The notes: generated by a model from the sequence alone, not told the origin. A stretch of 64,000 nt of DNA from Salinispora vitiensis (GCF_000378825.1 NZ_KB900388.1:357578-421577); one strand, 5' to 3'; shown: positions 42,704 through 52,647, numbered from the stretch's first letter. Translations and numbers: made by a program.

Positions 42704-45241
42704 GTGTCTCACGATGTCGCCCCTCCGGTGGAGGACACGGTGCACCCGACAGGCGACGGCTCGGTGACCGACCGCAGTGGTAGCTCGCGTTCCGCGACGG
42801 GCCCCGGCAGCTCCGGTTCCGCGACGGGCCCCGGCAGCTCCCGTTCCGCCACGGGCCCCGGTAGCGGCGCCGGAGCGACCGACGCCCCCCGCACCGGCTC
42901 GGACGCGGGGAACGGGGAGGCGGTCCTTCCGAAGCGGGGCGATCTGGTGTCCGAGACCGCTCCCGCCGGCGGATTCGCACTCTCCAGCGCGCCGACCGGG
43001 CGCCGGGTGCGGGCCCGGCTGGCCCGGTTCAACGCGCCTTGGCAGTCCTCGCAGGTCAGCGAGGTGCTGGAACCGCTGATCTCAAGTCACCGGGAGAATC
43101 ACCCGAAGGCCGACGCGCGGCTGTTGCAACGCGCCTTCGACACGGCGGCTCGCTGGCACTCCGGCCAGTACCGTAAGTCCGGCGACCCCTACATCACCCA
43201 TCCGCTCGCGGTGGCCACCATCCTCGCCAATCTGGGTATGGACACCACCACGTTGGTCGCGGCGCTGCTGCACGACACGATCGAGGACACCGAGTACACG
43301 CTGGACCAGATGCGGGCCGACTTCGGCGGCGAGGTGGCGCTGCTGGTTGACGGGGTGACCAAGCTCGACAAGGTCAAGCTGGGCGACGCGGCGAAGGCGG
43401 AGACGATCCGCAAGATGGTCGTCGCCATGGCGAAGGACCCCCGGGTCCTGGTGATCAAGCTGGCCGACCGGCTACACAACATGCGTACCCTGATCTTCCT
43501 GCCGCGGCCGAAACAGGAGCAGAAGTCCAAGGAGACGCTGGAGATCCTGGCCCCACTGGCGCATCGCCTGGGTATGAACACGATCAAGTGGGAGCTGGAG
43601 GATCTGGCCTTCGGCACCCTCTTCCCGAAGCGGTACGAGGAGATCAACCGACTGATCGGGGAGCACCAGCCGCAGCGGGAGGCGCTGCTGCGGCAGGTGA
43701 CCAGGAAGGTCGGCACCGACCTGAAGTCTGCCAAGATCAGGGCGGAGGTGAACGGCCGGCCGAAGCACCTGTACTCGATCTACCAGAAGATGATCGTGCG
43801 GGGGCGGGACTTCAACGACATCTACGACCTGGTGGGTGTCCGGATCCTGGTCGACACGGTGCGGGACTGCTACGCGGCGTTGGGTGTGATTCACGCGAAC
43901 TGGCAGCCGGTGCCGGGCCGGTTCAAGGACTACATCGCGATGCCGAAGTTCAACATGTACCAGTCGTTGCACACGACGGTGATCGGACCCACCGGCAAAC
44001 CGGTGGAGATGCAGATCCGCACGTACGCGATGCACCGTACCGCCGAGTTCGGTATCGCCGCGCACTGGAAGTACAAGGAACACAAGGGCACCCAGGTCGT
44101 GGGCCCGCCGGCGCACATCGACGAGATGACCTGGCTGCGGCAGCTGCTGGACTGGCAGCGGGAGGCGGCCGACCCGAGCGAGTTCCTGGACGCGCTGCGC
44201 TTCGACCTGTCCAGCCAGGAGGTGTACGTCTTCACCCCGAAGGGCGACGTCTTTCCGCTGCCGACGGGGTCGACGCCGGTGGACTTCGCGTACACAGTGC
44301 ACACCGAGGTGGGGCACAAGTGCATCGGGGCGCGGGTCAACGGCAAGCTGGTGCCGTTGGAGTCAACGCTCTCCAACGGCGATGTGATCGAGATCTTCAC
44401 CTCGAAGTCGGAGACGGCCGGCCCGACCCAGGACTGGCTGGGGTTCGTCAAGAGCCCGCGGGCGCGCACGAAGATCCGGCAGTACTTCAACAAGGAGCGG
44501 CGCGAGGAGGCGATCGAGGCCGGCAAGGACGCACTCGTCAAGGCGATGCGCAAGCAGGGCATGCCGCTGCAGCGGATGCTCAGCTCGGACAACCTGATGG
44601 CGATTGCCCGGGATCTCCACCTGGCCGATGTGGCCTCGCTCTATGCGGCGGTCGGTGACAGCCATGTCTCCGCCCAGTCGGTGGTGCAGAAGCTGATGGC
44701 CTCCTACGGCGGTGAGGAGGGCGCGGTCGAGGACATCGCCGAGACCGCGGTGGCCACCCGCCCGCCGCGGAGTCGGGCTAGCAGCAACGACCCGGGTGTC
44801 GTGGTCCGGGGCGTCAGCGATGTGTGGATCAAGCTGGCCCGCTGCTGCACCCCGGTCCCACCGGATTCGGTGTTCGGGTTTGTCACCCGCTCCGGCGGAG
44901 TGAGCGTGCACCGGGACGACTGCGCCAACGCCGAGGATCTCAAGGCGCAGGGGGAGCGGGTCGTGGAGGTGGGCTGGAAGCTCACCAGCGCGTCCACCTT
45001 CCTCGTCGCCATCCAGGTCGAGGCGCTCGACCGGCACAAGCTGCTCACCGACGTGAGCCTGGTGCTCTCCGACGAGCGGGTCAACATCCTCTCGGCGACC
45101 GTGACGACCACGCGGGACCGGGTGGCGGTGAGCCGGTTCAGCTTCGAGATGGCCGACCCCAAGCATCTGGGGCACCTGCTAGCCGCGGTGCGCAAGGTTG
45201 ATGGCGTCTTCGACGCCTACCGGGTTACCTCCGGTTCCTGA
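42704..45241 (+). CDS. rel: Bifunctional (p)ppGpp synthetase/hydrolase Rel
   Basis: This 845-residue protein makes and degrades the alarmone (p)ppGpp. After an unusual N-terminal region of about 100 low-complexity residues come the HD hydrolase domain ([12 protein letters not shown] near residue 189), the synthetase domain with [20 protein letters not shown] near 405, a TGS domain (about 505-565), a CC/helical region with CCTPVPPD, and a C-terminal ACT domain. The RxKD form of the synthetase loop and an intact HD motif show that both activities should be present. GTG at 42704 lies very close (3 bases) to GGAGG; a GTG at 42692 is an alternative. Confidence 0.95.
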   Translation: MSHDVAPPVEDTVHPTGDGSVTDRSGSSRSATGPGSSGSATGPGSSRSATGPGSGAGATDAPRTGSDAGNGEAVLPKRGDLVSETAPAGGFALSSAPTGRRVRARLARFNAPWQSSQVSEVLEPLISSHRENHPKADARLLQRAFDTAARWHSGQYRKSGDPYITHPLAVATILANLGMDTTTLVAALLHDTIEDTEYTLDQMRADFGGEVALLVDGVTKLDKVKLGDAAKAETIRKMVVAMAKDPRVLVIKLADRLHNMRTLIFLPRPKQEQKSKETLEILAPLAHRLGMNTIKWELEDLAFGTLFPKRYEEINRLIGEHQPQREALLRQVTRKVGTDLKSAKIRAEVNGRPKHLYSIYQKMIVRGRDFNDIYDLVGVRILVDTVRDCYAALGVIHANWQPVPGRFKDYIAMPKFNMYQSLHTTVIGPTGKPVEMQIRTYAMHRTAEFGIAAHWKYKEHKGTQVVGPPAHIDEMTWLRQLLDWQREAADPSEFLDALRFDLSSQEVYVFTPKGDVFPLPTGSTPVDFAYTVHTEVGHKCIGARVNGKLVPLESTLSNGDVIEIFTSKSETAGPTQDWLGFVKSPRARTKIRQYFNKERREEAIEAGKDALVKAMRKQGMPLQRMLSSDNLMAIARDLHLADVASLYAAVGDSHVSAQSVVQKLMASYGGEEGAVEDIAETAVATRPPRSRASSNDPGVVVRGVSDVWIKLARCCTPVPPDSVFGFVTRSGGVSVHRDDCANAEDLKAQGERVVEVGWKLTSASTFLVAIQVEALDRHKLLTDVSLVLSDERVNILSATVTTTRDRVAVSRFSFEMADPKHLGHLLAAVRKVDGVFDAYRVTSGS
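42782..42862 (+). repeat. 27-bp tandem repeat, three copies, inside rel
   Basis: Units begin at 42782, 42809 and 42836 and encode the nonapeptide SSRSATGPG with small changes. They lie in the N-terminal region upstream of the hydrolase domain. Confidence 0.85.
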
Positions 45242-45276
45242 CCCGACCAGGGCGGGCGCCCCCGGGACAACGACGA

Positions 45277-45302
45277 GCGCCCCCGGCTTCTGCCGGGGGC
45301 GC
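45277..45302 (+). terminator. Terminator hairpin between converging rel and cyclophilin genes
   Basis: A perfect 11-bp stem, GCGCCCCCGGC (45277-45287) with 45292-45302, closes a TTCT loop. GTAGCGGTCTTTC follows. It can act for both strands. Confidence 0.75.
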
Positions 45303-45325
45303 GTAGCGGTCTTTCGCTGGGGTGG

Positions 45326-46156
45326 TCAGCCCTGGGGCGGGCTCATCGTGAGGTCGGTGATGATGACCTCCTTCTTCGGGTGTCCGCCGCCGGACTGCTG
45401 TGCGTAGGCCTCGTCGTCGCCGGCCGCCGCGACCTCCGTGACGATGTCCAGCCCACTGGTGACCGTGCCCAGCACGGTGTAGTTCGGGGGGAGCGGCGAA
45501 TCGCCGTAGACGATGAAGAACTGGCTGCCGGTGCTTCCGGGGGCGCCGGAGTTGGCCATCGCGATAACGCCCTCCGGGTACGGGGGCCGCTTGTCCGTGG
45601 GCAGGTTTTCCTCGGCCAACCGGAAGCTCGGCCCGCCGGTGCCGTCGGTCTCCCGCCAGCCGTCGCCGGTCGCGCTCGGGTCACCGCACTGGAGCACCTT
45701 GATTCCTTCGGTGACGAGGCGGTGGCACTTGGTGTTGTCGAAGAAGTTCTGCTCGGCCAGGTGGGTGAAGCTGGCACTGGTACACGGCGTCTGGGCCCGG
45801 TCGACCTTGGCCGTGATCGGCCCGAGGTTCGTGTCGATGGTGAGGGTCTGGGTGCCGGTGTTCGGTTGCTGGGTGCCCGGCAGGCCGACGTCCTTGATCT
45901 GTGGGGTCCGCTGGTCGGCGGGGATCTCGGTGAAGACGCACTCGGTGGCGCCGGCGGTGGTGGTCGTGTCGGTCGCCGGGTCGTCGCCGAGGCTCGTTAC
46001 CAGCCAGACGGTGCCGGCGACCACCAGGAGGAGAGCCGCGCTCGCCCCGACGATCGCCTGGGTCTGGCGACGCCGACGAGCCCGGGCGGTCCGCTCGGCC
46101 ATCTCCTTCTCGAGCCGAGCGCGGGCCGCCGCGCGTTGCCGCTCATTGGTGGACAT
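45326..46156 (-). CDS. Membrane-anchored cyclophilin-type peptidyl-prolyl isomerase
   Basis: The 276-residue protein has a basic cytoplasmic N terminus with a coiled segment, one membrane helix (IVGASAALLLVVAGTVWLV, about 36-54), and an extracytoplasmic cyclophilin domain that would assist folding of exported proteins. The active-site arginine is kept in TKCHRLVTEG (about residue 145), and LQCGD, GSQFFIVYGD and the closing TVLGTVTSGLDIV match the actinobacterial subtype. ATG at 46156 follows AGGAGGA. A paralogue lies directly upstream on the same strand, an evident duplication. Confidence 0.9.
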   Translation of the reverse strand: MSTNERQRAAARARLEKEMAERTARARRRRQTQAIVGASAALLLVVAGTVWLVTSLGDDPATDTTTTAGATECVFTEIPADQRTPQIKDVGLPGTQQPNTGTQTLTIDTNLGPITAKVDRAQTPCTSASFTHLAEQNFFDNTKCHRLVTEGIKVLQCGDPSATGDGWRETDGTGGPSFRLAEENLPTDKRPPYPEGVIAMANSGAPGSTGSQFFIVYGDSPLPPNYTVLGTVTSGLDIVTEVAAAGDDEAYAQQSGGGHPKKEVIITDLTMSPPQG

Positions 46157-46201
46157 CACGCCTGGATCCTCCTGCACGATGTGGGGTTTGGCTGGGATCG
46201 G

Positions 46202-47119
46202 TCAGCCGGCGCTCGGGTCGGCCGCCGGGGTAACCGACGTGGTGACGGTCGGCGTCGCTGCCGGCTCGGTGACCGTCAGGCTCTGGATGACCACGTCGTC
46301 GTCCTGCGGCTTGACCTTCGCTCCACCCGCATTCTCCACGGTCGGTAGCGAACCGATCTTCTCGACCGTATCCAGGCCGTCGGTGACACGGCCAATAACC
46401 GTGTACGCCGGGTCGGCCGTGGTGAAGTCCTTGAAGAAGATCAGGAACTGGCTTCCGTTGGCGCCGGGCCGGTTGCCGACCATCGCGACCGTGCCCTTCG
46501 GGTAGGTCGCATGCTGGTCGGCTGCCGGGCTCGCCGGGGCGTCCGCCGGGCTCGCCGACGCATCCGCCGGGCTCGCCGGGGCGTCCGCCGGGGTGGGAAC
46601 GTTCTCGTCGTAGAAGGAGTAGGCGGGTCCGCCCAGTCCGGTGCCGCTCGGGTCGCCGCACCGCACCGCACCCTCGGTGGTTATTTCGTGACACTTCGTG
46701 TTGTCGTAGAAGGAGTTCGCCGCCAGGTGGGAGATGCTCGCGACGGCACACGGGCTGGCGGCGGTGTCCAACTCGGCGGTGACCGGGGCGCCCTGGTTCG
46801 TGACGACCGTCATCGTCCGCACCCCCTCGGTCGGCAACCCGCTGGTGGCCGGGGTGCCGACGTCGGTCAGGTTGGTGTTGGCGGTGGCGTCCTCCGGGAC
46901 CCAGAAACAGAGCTCCTCGGCCGCGGTGTCCTCGACCGGCTCCCGATCGAAGGCGCCCAGCGCCCAGGCGGAGCCGGCCACGATCAGGGCGAGGACGACT
47001 GCGACGCCCACCCCGGCCTGGACCTGCCGTCGGCGGCGGGCCCGAGCGGCCCGCCGGGCCAGCTGTCGGTCGAGTTTTGCCCGCGCCAGTTTGCGCTGCC
47101 GATCCCTGCTGGAGGCCAC
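46202..47119 (-). CDS. Cyclophilin-like membrane protein lacking the catalytic arginine
   Basis: This 305-residue paralogue of the preceding gene has the same layout: basic N terminus, membrane helix (VGVAVVLALIVAGSAWAL) and a cyclophilin fold. The catalytic Arg of CHR is replaced by Glu (TKCHEITTEG, about residue 143), and GSQFLIFF replaces GSQFFIV. An insertion of PADAPAS-type repeats lies inside the domain, encoded by a 21-bp DNA repeat. It may be an inactive or binding-only isomerase. GTG at 47119 follows AAGGGGAG. Confidence 0.85.
   Translation of the reverse strand: MASSRDRQRKLARAKLDRQLARRAARARRRRQVQAGVGVAVVLALIVAGSAWALGAFDREPVEDTAAEELCFWVPEDATANTNLTDVGTPATSGLPTEGVRTMTVVTNQGAPVTAELDTAASPCAVASISHLAANSFYDNTKCHEITTEGAVRCGDPSGTGLGGPAYSFYDENVPTPADAPASPADASASPADAPASPAADQHATYPKGTVAMVGNRPGANGSQFLIFFKDFTTADPAYTVIGRVTDGLDTVEKIGSLPTVENAGGAKVKPQDDDVVIQSLTVTEPAATPTVTTSVTPAADPSAG
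46527..46589 (-). repeat. 21-bp tandem repeat, three copies, inside the cyclophilin-like gene
   Basis: Units of GGGCTCGCCGGGGCGTCCGCC-type (plus strand) begin at 46527, 46548 and 46569. They encode the PADAPAS/PADASAS peptide repeats. Confidence 0.85.
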
Positions 47120-47314
47120 CCGCGCTCCCCTTCCTCTACCCTGGTTCCGTGACGGACGGCCCGACCGTTGGTCAGGTGTGCCATGCCACACGCCCGCCAG
47201 AGTGTACGACCAGTGGCGGGGATTGTCGTGTACGAGGTGGCGCGGTGGTGACCCGCGGACCGGGCTGCACCCGCCACCCGGGCCGCACCGCGCGAGCGTG
47301 GTTGCCTCGGCGAC

Positions 47315-47320
47315 TAGGCT
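47315..47320 (+). promoter_or_regulatory. Putative -10 box for the metallo-hydrolase gene
   Basis: TAGGCT lies 40 nt before the GTG at 47360 in a 240-base divergent gap that otherwise contains no gene. Confidence 0.35.
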
Positions 47321-47359
47321 CAGCAGACGACCTGACACTTCGAGGGAAGGGGAGCCGTC

Positions 47360-48076
47360 GTGCTCGTGGCCGGTTTTCCCGCGGACGCCTTCGGCACCAA
47401 CTGCTACGTGGTCGCGACGGCGCCGGGGGAGCAGTGTGTGGTGGTCGATCCCGGCATCGGGGTGCTCGACCGACTCGACGCCCTGCTGGCCGAGCACCGG
47501 CTGCATCCGGCCGCCGTCCTGTTGACCCACGGCCACCTCGATCACACCTTCTCCGTCGCGCCGGTCTGCGGTGCGCGGGGGGTCACCGCGTACGTCCACC
47601 CGGCCGACCGGGAACTCCTCGCCGATCCGGCGAAAGGGCTCTCCGCCGACCTGGCCGGGCTCTTCGGCGGTCGGCTGCCGTACACCGAGCCGGAGGACGT
47701 CGCTGAACTGACCGACGGCGCCACCCTCGACCTCGCCGGGCTGGAGATCACCGTTGACCATGCGCCGGGCCATACCGGCGGGTCGGTGCTCTTCCGGTTG
47801 CCCGGCGCGGGCTCCCGCTGGGAGGCAGACGAGCTCTGCCTCTCCGGTGACGTGCTCTTCGCCGGCTCGATCGGCCGTACCGACCTGCCGGGTGGCAGCC
47901 ATCCGACGATGCTCGCCAGCCTGCGGAGCAAGATCCTCCCGCTGGCGGACGACACGGTCGTGCTGCCCGGCCACGGTCCCACCACGACGATCGGCCGGGA
48001 ACGCGCCGCCAACCCGTACCTCCTCGAGGTGGCGGGCGAGCCGGCGCGACCGGCGGCCCCTGCCCGCGGCCTGTAG
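47360..48076 (+). CDS. Metallo-beta-lactamase-fold hydrolase (glyoxalase II-like)
   Basis: The 238-residue protein has the metal-binding motif LTHGHLDHTFS near residue 56, the later His of HAPGHTGGSV, the bridging Asp in LCLSGDVLF and the terminal VLPGHGPTT. These make up a binuclear centre typical of glyoxalase II-like thioesterases. It is shorter than true glyoxalase II and close to the YcbL/GloB2 group. The gene just before hisS is usual in actinobacteria. GTG follows GGGAAGGGGAG. Confidence 0.9.
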   Translation: MLVAGFPADAFGTNCYVVATAPGEQCVVVDPGIGVLDRLDALLAEHRLHPAAVLLTHGHLDHTFSVAPVCGARGVTAYVHPADRELLADPAKGLSADLAGLFGGRLPYTEPEDVAELTDGATLDLAGLEITVDHAPGHTGGSVLFRLPGAGSRWEADELCLSGDVLFAGSIGRTDLPGGSHPTMLASLRSKILPLADDTVVLPGHGPTTTIGRERAANPYLLEVAGEPARPAAPARGL

Positions 48077-48094
48077 CCGCCGCACCCTCTTTCC

Positions 48095-48115
48095 CCCCGC
48101 GCGGGCCGCGCGGGG
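48095..48115 (+). repeat. GC-only palindrome between the hydrolase gene and hisS
   Basis: CCCCGCGCGG and its reverse complement flank a single G. It could fold as a short hairpin upstream of hisS or end the preceding transcript. Confidence 0.5.
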
Positions 48116-48132
48116 TTCGCGAACGGAGCACC

Positions 48133-49461
48133 ATGAGTAAGCCCACGCCGATCTCCGGCTTTCCGGAGTGGACGCCCGCCCAGAGGATGATCGAGCAGTC
48201 CGTCCTGGAGCGGATCCGGGACACCTTCGAGCGGTACGGGTTCGCCCCGTTGGAGACCCGCGCGGTCGAGCCGCTCGACCAGCTGTTGCGCAAGGGGGAG
48301 ACCTCCAAGGAGGTCTACCTGCTCCGGCGGCTGCAGGCCGACCCCGACGGACCGGCCGGCGACGACGCGCTCGGCCTGCACTTCGACCTGACCGTGCCGT
48401 TCGCCCGGTACGTGCTGGAGAACGCCGGCAAGCTCCAGTTCCCGTTCCGCCGCTACCAGATCCAGAAGGTGTGGCGGGGCGAGCGACCGCAGGAGGGCCG
48501 CTACCGGGAGTTCCTGCAGGCGGACATCGACATCGTTGACCGGGACACGTTGGCGCCGCACCACGAGGCCGAGATGCCGCTGGTGATCGGGGACGCGCTG
48601 CGGTCGCTGCCGATTCCGCCGGTGCGGATCCAGGTCAACAACCGCAAGATCTGCGAAGGCTTCTACCGGGGGGTGGGGATCACCGACCCGGAGGCGGCCC
48701 TGCGTGCGGTCGACAAGCTGGACAAGATCGGACCGGCCCGGGTGGCCGACCTCCTGACCGCCACGGCCGGGGCGACCGAGGCGCAGGCGAAGGCGGCGCT
48801 GGCGCTGGCGGAGATCTCGGCGCCGGATGCGTCGTTCGCCGACGCGGTGCACGCGCTCGGGGTCAGCCACCCGCTGCTCGACGAGGGCCTCGCGGAGCTG
48901 GTCCAGGTGATGCAGACCGCCGCCGAGCACGCGCCCGGCCTCTGCGTCGCCGACCTGCGCATCGCCCGCGGCCTGGACTACTACACCGGGACCGTCTACG
49001 AGACGCAGCTGGTCGGGTACGAGCGGTTCGGCTCGATTTGCTCCGGCGGCCGGTACGACAACCTGGCCAGCGCCGGTGCCGTCGCCTTCCCGGGAGTGGG
49101 CATTTCGATCGGCGTGACCCGGCTGCTCGGCCTGCTCTTCGGTGCCGGGGCGCTGAGCATCTCCCGCCCGGTCCCCACCTGTGTGGTGGTGGCGGTGACC
49201 AGCGAGGCGCAGCGGGCGGTGAGTAACCGGGTCGCCGAGGCGCTGCGGGCCCGGGGCATCTGCACCGAGGTCGCGCCGAGTGCCGCGAAGTTTGGCAAGC
49301 AGATCCGTTACGCCGAGCGGCGGGGCATCCCGTACGTGTGGTTCCCCGGCACGGACGAGGGCGCCGACGAGGTCAAGGACATCCGTACCGGTGCGCAGGT
49401 GTCGGCGCGGGCCGAGGTGTGGCAGCCGCCCGCGGCGGACCTGCGGCCGGTGGTGAGCTGA
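48133..49461 (+). CDS. hisS: Histidyl-tRNA synthetase
   Basis: This 442-residue class II enzyme charges tRNA-His. Motif 2 (FRRYQIQKVWRGERPQEGRYREF) lies near residues 110-133; the histidine-specific RGLDYYTGTVYE (HisA motif 1) and CSGGRYDNL (HisA 2) confirm the assignment. Motif 3 and a C-terminal anticodon domain follow. ATG has an ACGGAGCA site. The residues fit the longer actinobacterial form in which an insertion separates motif 2 and HisA1. Confidence 0.96.
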   Translation: MSKPTPISGFPEWTPAQRMIEQSVLERIRDTFERYGFAPLETRAVEPLDQLLRKGETSKEVYLLRRLQADPDGPAGDDALGLHFDLTVPFARYVLENAGKLQFPFRRYQIQKVWRGERPQEGRYREFLQADIDIVDRDTLAPHHEAEMPLVIGDALRSLPIPPVRIQVNNRKICEGFYRGVGITDPEAALRAVDKLDKIGPARVADLLTATAGATEAQAKAALALAEISAPDASFADAVHALGVSHPLLDEGLAELVQVMQTAAEHAPGLCVADLRIARGLDYYTGTVYETQLVGYERFGSICSGGRYDNLASAGAVAFPGVGISIGVTRLLGLLFGAGALSISRPVPTCVVVAVTSEAQRAVSNRVAEALRARGICTEVAPSAAKFGKQIRYAERRGIPYVWFPGTDEGADEVKDIRTGAQVSARAEVWQPPAADLRPVVS

Positions 49462-49569
49462 GTTTCCGCGACCGCCGGCCCTCGTTCGGCCGGGGTGTTG
49501 ATGTTTCGGCAGGAAGGCGCTGCTCGGAGGGGGCGCGTGGGATGCTACTGGCGCGTACCGAGGATCGGA

Positions 49570-49600
49570 CCTACGGTGGCGTAAGTTACGCCGCCGTAGG
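49570..49600 (+). promoter_or_regulatory. 31-bp near-perfect palindrome, putative operator of the desaturase gene
   Basis: Arms of 15 bases (49570-49584 and 49586-49600) around a central G differ at one position only. The centre reads GGCGTAAGTTACGCC and contains TAAGTT (49582-49587), which itself fits a -10 box. The right arm runs into the ribosome binding site (TAGGGAG), so a bound protein would block transcription or translation. TetR-family proteins controlling fatty acid desaturases in other actinobacteria bind sites of this kind; none is encoded nearby. Confidence 0.65.
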
Positions 49601-49609
49601 GAGACCCGC

Positions 49610-50545
49610 ATGACCGTCCTCAGCCAGACCGCCCTCCTGCACGAGCTGGAAGTCGTCGTGGAGAAGAACCTCGACCGGCATCTGTCGATCGCGAAGGAGT
49701 GGTTCCCGCACGAGTACGTGCCCTGGAGCGAGGGGCGGACCTTCGACGGCCCGCTCGGGGGCCAGGCGTGGACGCCGGCCGACTCACCGCTGCCCGAGGT
49801 CGCCCGTACCGCGTTGATCGTCAACCTGCTCACCGAGGACAACCTGCCCTCGTACCACCACCAGATCGCCACGCTCTTCGGTCGGGACGGGGCGTGGGGG
49901 ACCTGGGTGCACCGGTGGACGGCCGAGGAGGCGCGGCACGGCATCGCGATCCGGGACTACCTGACCGTGACCCGGGCGGTCGACCCGGTGGCCCTGGAGC
50001 GGGCCCGGATGACGCACATGTCGGCCGGCTACCGCAACGCGCACGACGAGGAGATGCTGCACTCGCTGGCGTACGTGTCGTTCCAGGAGTTGGCCACCCG
50101 GATCTCGCACCGGAACACCGGCCGGGCGACCGGCGACCCGCAGTGCGAGGCGCTGTTGGCGCGAATCGCCACCGACGAGAACCTGCACATGCTGTTCTAC
50201 CGGAACCTGCTCGCCGCCGCCCTGGAGCTGGCTCCCAGTCAGACGATGCGGGCGGTGGCCGACGTGCTGGCCGAGTTCCAGATGCCGGGCAACGGCATCG
50301 AGGGGTTCGCCCGGAAGTCCGTCGCGATCGCCCTGGCCGGCATCTACGACCTGCGCCAGCACCGGGACGAGGTGGTGCTGCCGGTGCTGCGGCAGTGGGA
50401 CATCTTCGAGGTGTCGGGCCTGGACGCGGATGGCGAGGCGGCCCGGGACCAGATCGGGGCCCATCTCGAGGGCCTGGAGCTCGCCGCGTCCCGGTTCGAG
50501 GAGAAGCGCGACGCCCGTCGCGCCCGACAGGCCGCCCGAGGCTGA
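49610..50545 (+). CDS. Acyl-[acyl-carrier-protein] desaturase
   Basis: The 311-residue soluble enzyme belongs to the diiron acyl-ACP desaturase family (DesA type), which puts a double bond in a fatty acyl chain. The two iron-ligand motifs are present: [10 protein letters not shown] near residue 74 and EEARHG near residue 104, with a second pair in [11 protein letters not shown] around 187. Length agrees with actinobacterial members. The start is preceded by TAGGGAG, which overlaps the palindrome described above. No ferredoxin or reductase lies alongside. Confidence 0.92.
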   Translation: MTVLSQTALLHELEVVVEKNLDRHLSIAKEWFPHEYVPWSEGRTFDGPLGGQAWTPADSPLPEVARTALIVNLLTEDNLPSYHHQIATLFGRDGAWGTWVHRWTAEEARHGIAIRDYLTVTRAVDPVALERARMTHMSAGYRNAHDEEMLHSLAYVSFQELATRISHRNTGRATGDPQCEALLARIATDENLHMLFYRNLLAAALELAPSQTMRAVADVLAEFQMPGNGIEGFARKSVAIALAGIYDLRQHRDEVVLPVLRQWDIFEVSGLDADGEAARDQIGAHLEGLELAASRFEEKRDARRARQAARG

Positions 50546-50655
50546 CAGCCCAGGTCGCGGCACCACCGGTCCTGGCGCACGGCCCCCACCTAGGTTCGGC
50601 GCGCGGCGGGGCCCTCCTTCCGCGCACCCGGCAAACGGCGGTGCGGTAGCCCTGA

Positions 50656-50687
50656 CAGAATGCCGGGGCAGAGACATTCTGCCCCGG
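50656..50687 (+). repeat. Overlapping, mutually exclusive hairpins in the aspS leader
   Basis: CAGAATG (50656-50662) pairs with CATTCTG (50675-50681), while CCGGGGCAG (50663-50671) pairs with CTGCCCCGG (50679-50687). The shared bases mean only one can form at a time. They lie about 90-120 bases before the aspS start, in the 229-base gap that has no gene. Confidence 0.5.
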
Positions 50688-50774
50688 AACAGGCTGGAAA
50701 TCAGGATGCGGCCCCGGGGCGGCCCGGCGAGGATGCCGGGCAGATTCATTCCGCAGACGAGGGAGACGCACGCC

Positions 50775-52595
50775 GTGATCCGTACCCATGACGCCGGAAG
50801 CCTGCGCGCGACGGACGCCGGCACCACGGTGACGCTCGCCGGCTGGGTGGCCCGCCGGCGCGACCACGGCGGTGTCATCTTTGTCGACCTGCGGGACGGT
50901 TCCGGGGTGGCCCAGGTCGTCCTCCGCGAGGAGGACGCCCACGTGCTGCGCAACGAGTACTGCGTCCAGGTCACCGGCGAGGTGACCCGTCGTCCCGAAG
51001 GCAATGAGAACCCGGAACTGGCCACCGGCGAGGTCGAGGTGACGGCGGAGGAGCTGGAGGTGCTCTCCGAGGCGGCGCCCCTGCCGTTGCCGGTGGACGA
51101 CCAGGTCGAGGCCGGTGACGACGTCCGGCTGCGCTACCGGTATCTGGATCTGCGTCGCAGCGGCCCGGCCAACGCCCTGCGGCTGCGCTCCGCGGCCAAC
51201 CAGATCGCCCGGACGGTGCTGCACGAGCGGGACTTCCTGGAGATCGAGACCCCGACGTTGACCCGCTCGACGCCGGAGGGAGCCCGGGACTTCCTGGTGC
51301 CGGTCCGGCTGCAGCCCGGTACCTGGTACGCGTTGCCCCAGTCGCCGCAGCTGTTCAAGCAGCTGCTCATGGTGGGCGGGATGGAGCGGTACTACCAGAT
51401 CGCCCGCTGTTACCGGGACGAGGACTTCCGCGCGGACCGGCAGCCGGAGTTCACCCAGCTGGACATCGAGATGTCCTTCGTCACCGAGGACGACGTGATC
51501 GACCTCGGCGAGGCGATCGTGTCCCGGCTGTGGCGGGAACTGGCCGGCCACCAGATCACTCGGCCGATCCCGCGGATCACCTGGCACGAGGCCATGGCCC
51601 GGTACGGTTCGGACAAGCCGGACCTGCGCTACGGCGTGGAGTTGACCGAGCTGACCGACTACCTGCGCGGCACCCGGTTCCGGGTCTTCGCCGGCGCGAT
51701 CGAGGCGGGCGGCTACGTCGGTGCGGTCGTGATGCCCGGCGGTGCGGCGCAGTCCCGTAAGGAGCTGGACGGCTGGCAGGACTGGGCCAAGGCGCGGGGT
51801 GCGAAGGGCCTGGCGTACGTGGTGCTCGACGCCGAGACGGGTGAGGCGCGGGGCCCGGTCGCCAAGAACCTCTCCACCGAGCACCTGGCGGGTCTGGCCG
51901 ACGCGGTCGGCGCGAAGCCCGGCGACGCGATCTTCTTCGCCGCCGGCGCGGAGAGCCGGGCGGCGCAGGAGCTGCTTGGCGCGGCCCGGGTGGAGATCGC
52001 CCGCCGGGCGAAGCTGATTGACGAGAGCGCCTGGGCGTTCTGCTGGGTGGTTGACGCGCCGATGTTCGAGCGGGTCACCGACGGCGCGGAGGGAGCGAGC
52101 GGCTGGACCGCGGTGCATCATCCGTTCACCGCGCCGAACGCCGAGTGGGTGGACCGCTTCGAGGAGGCGCCGGAGCAGGCGCTCGCGTACGCGTACGACA
52201 TCGTCTGCAACGGAAACGAGATCGGCGGCGGCTCGATCCGTATCCACCGCGGCGACGTGCAGCAGCGGGTCTTCGACCTGCTCGGCATCACCCCCGAGCA
52301 GGCGCAGGACAAGTTCGGCTTCCTGTTGGAGGCGTTCAAGTACGGCGCGCCGCCGCACGGCGGGATCGCCTTCGGTTGGGACCGGGTCTGCATGCTGCTT
52401 GCCGGCGCCGACTCGATCCGTGAGGTCATCGCCTTCCCGAAGACCCGCGGCGGGTTTGACCCGTTGACCGCCGCGCCGACCCCGATCACCGCGGCGCAGC
52501 GCCTGGAGGCGGGCGTGGACGCCCGGCCGAAGCCGGAGGCGCGGGCGCAGGCCGGCACCGCGGGCCCGGCTGCTCCGGTGGCCGACCCCACCTGA
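50775..52595 (+). CDS. aspS: Aspartyl-tRNA synthetase, probably non-discriminating
   Basis: The 606-residue class IIb enzyme has an N-terminal OB anticodon-binding fold, a catalytic core with [14 protein letters not shown] and [18 protein letters not shown] (motif 2), a bacterial GAD insertion domain, and motif 3 ([13 protein letters not shown]). His31 in RRRDHGG is the residue associated with non-discriminating enzymes that also charge tRNA-Asn; discriminating E. coli AspRS has Leu at this point. The product would then need the GatCAB amidotransferase, not in this window. GTG follows CGAGGGAG. Confidence 0.96.
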   Translation: MIRTHDAGSLRATDAGTTVTLAGWVARRRDHGGVIFVDLRDGSGVAQVVLREEDAHVLRNEYCVQVTGEVTRRPEGNENPELATGEVEVTAEELEVLSEAAPLPLPVDDQVEAGDDVRLRYRYLDLRRSGPANALRLRSAANQIARTVLHERDFLEIETPTLTRSTPEGARDFLVPVRLQPGTWYALPQSPQLFKQLLMVGGMERYYQIARCYRDEDFRADRQPEFTQLDIEMSFVTEDDVIDLGEAIVSRLWRELAGHQITRPIPRITWHEAMARYGSDKPDLRYGVELTELTDYLRGTRFRVFAGAIEAGGYVGAVVMPGGAAQSRKELDGWQDWAKARGAKGLAYVVLDAETGEARGPVAKNLSTEHLAGLADAVGAKPGDAIFFAAGAESRAAQELLGAARVEIARRAKLIDESAWAFCWVVDAPMFERVTDGAEGASGWTAVHHPFTAPNAEWVDRFEEAPEQALAYAYDIVCNGNEIGGGSIRIHRGDVQQRVFDLLGITPEQAQDKFGFLLEAFKYGAPPHGGIAFGWDRVCMLLAGADSIREVIAFPKTRGGFDPLTAAPTPITAAQRLEAGVDARPKPEARAQAGTAGPAAPVADPT

Positions 52596-52613
52596 TCGCC
52601 TCGTTGGTCATTG

Positions 52614-52647
52614 CAGTGGCGGCCCGGCTCTTGCCGGGCCGCCACTG
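52614..52647 (+). terminator. Strong terminator after aspS
   Basis: A perfect 15-bp stem (52614-52628 with 52633-52647) closes a TCTT loop and is followed by TCGTCTTC. It isolates the regulator-transporter unit downstream. Confidence 0.8.

Noticed and set aside
42782..42862. Regular repeats considered as a CRISPR array
   Set aside because: The 27-bp units abut directly with no spacers and are read in frame within rel.
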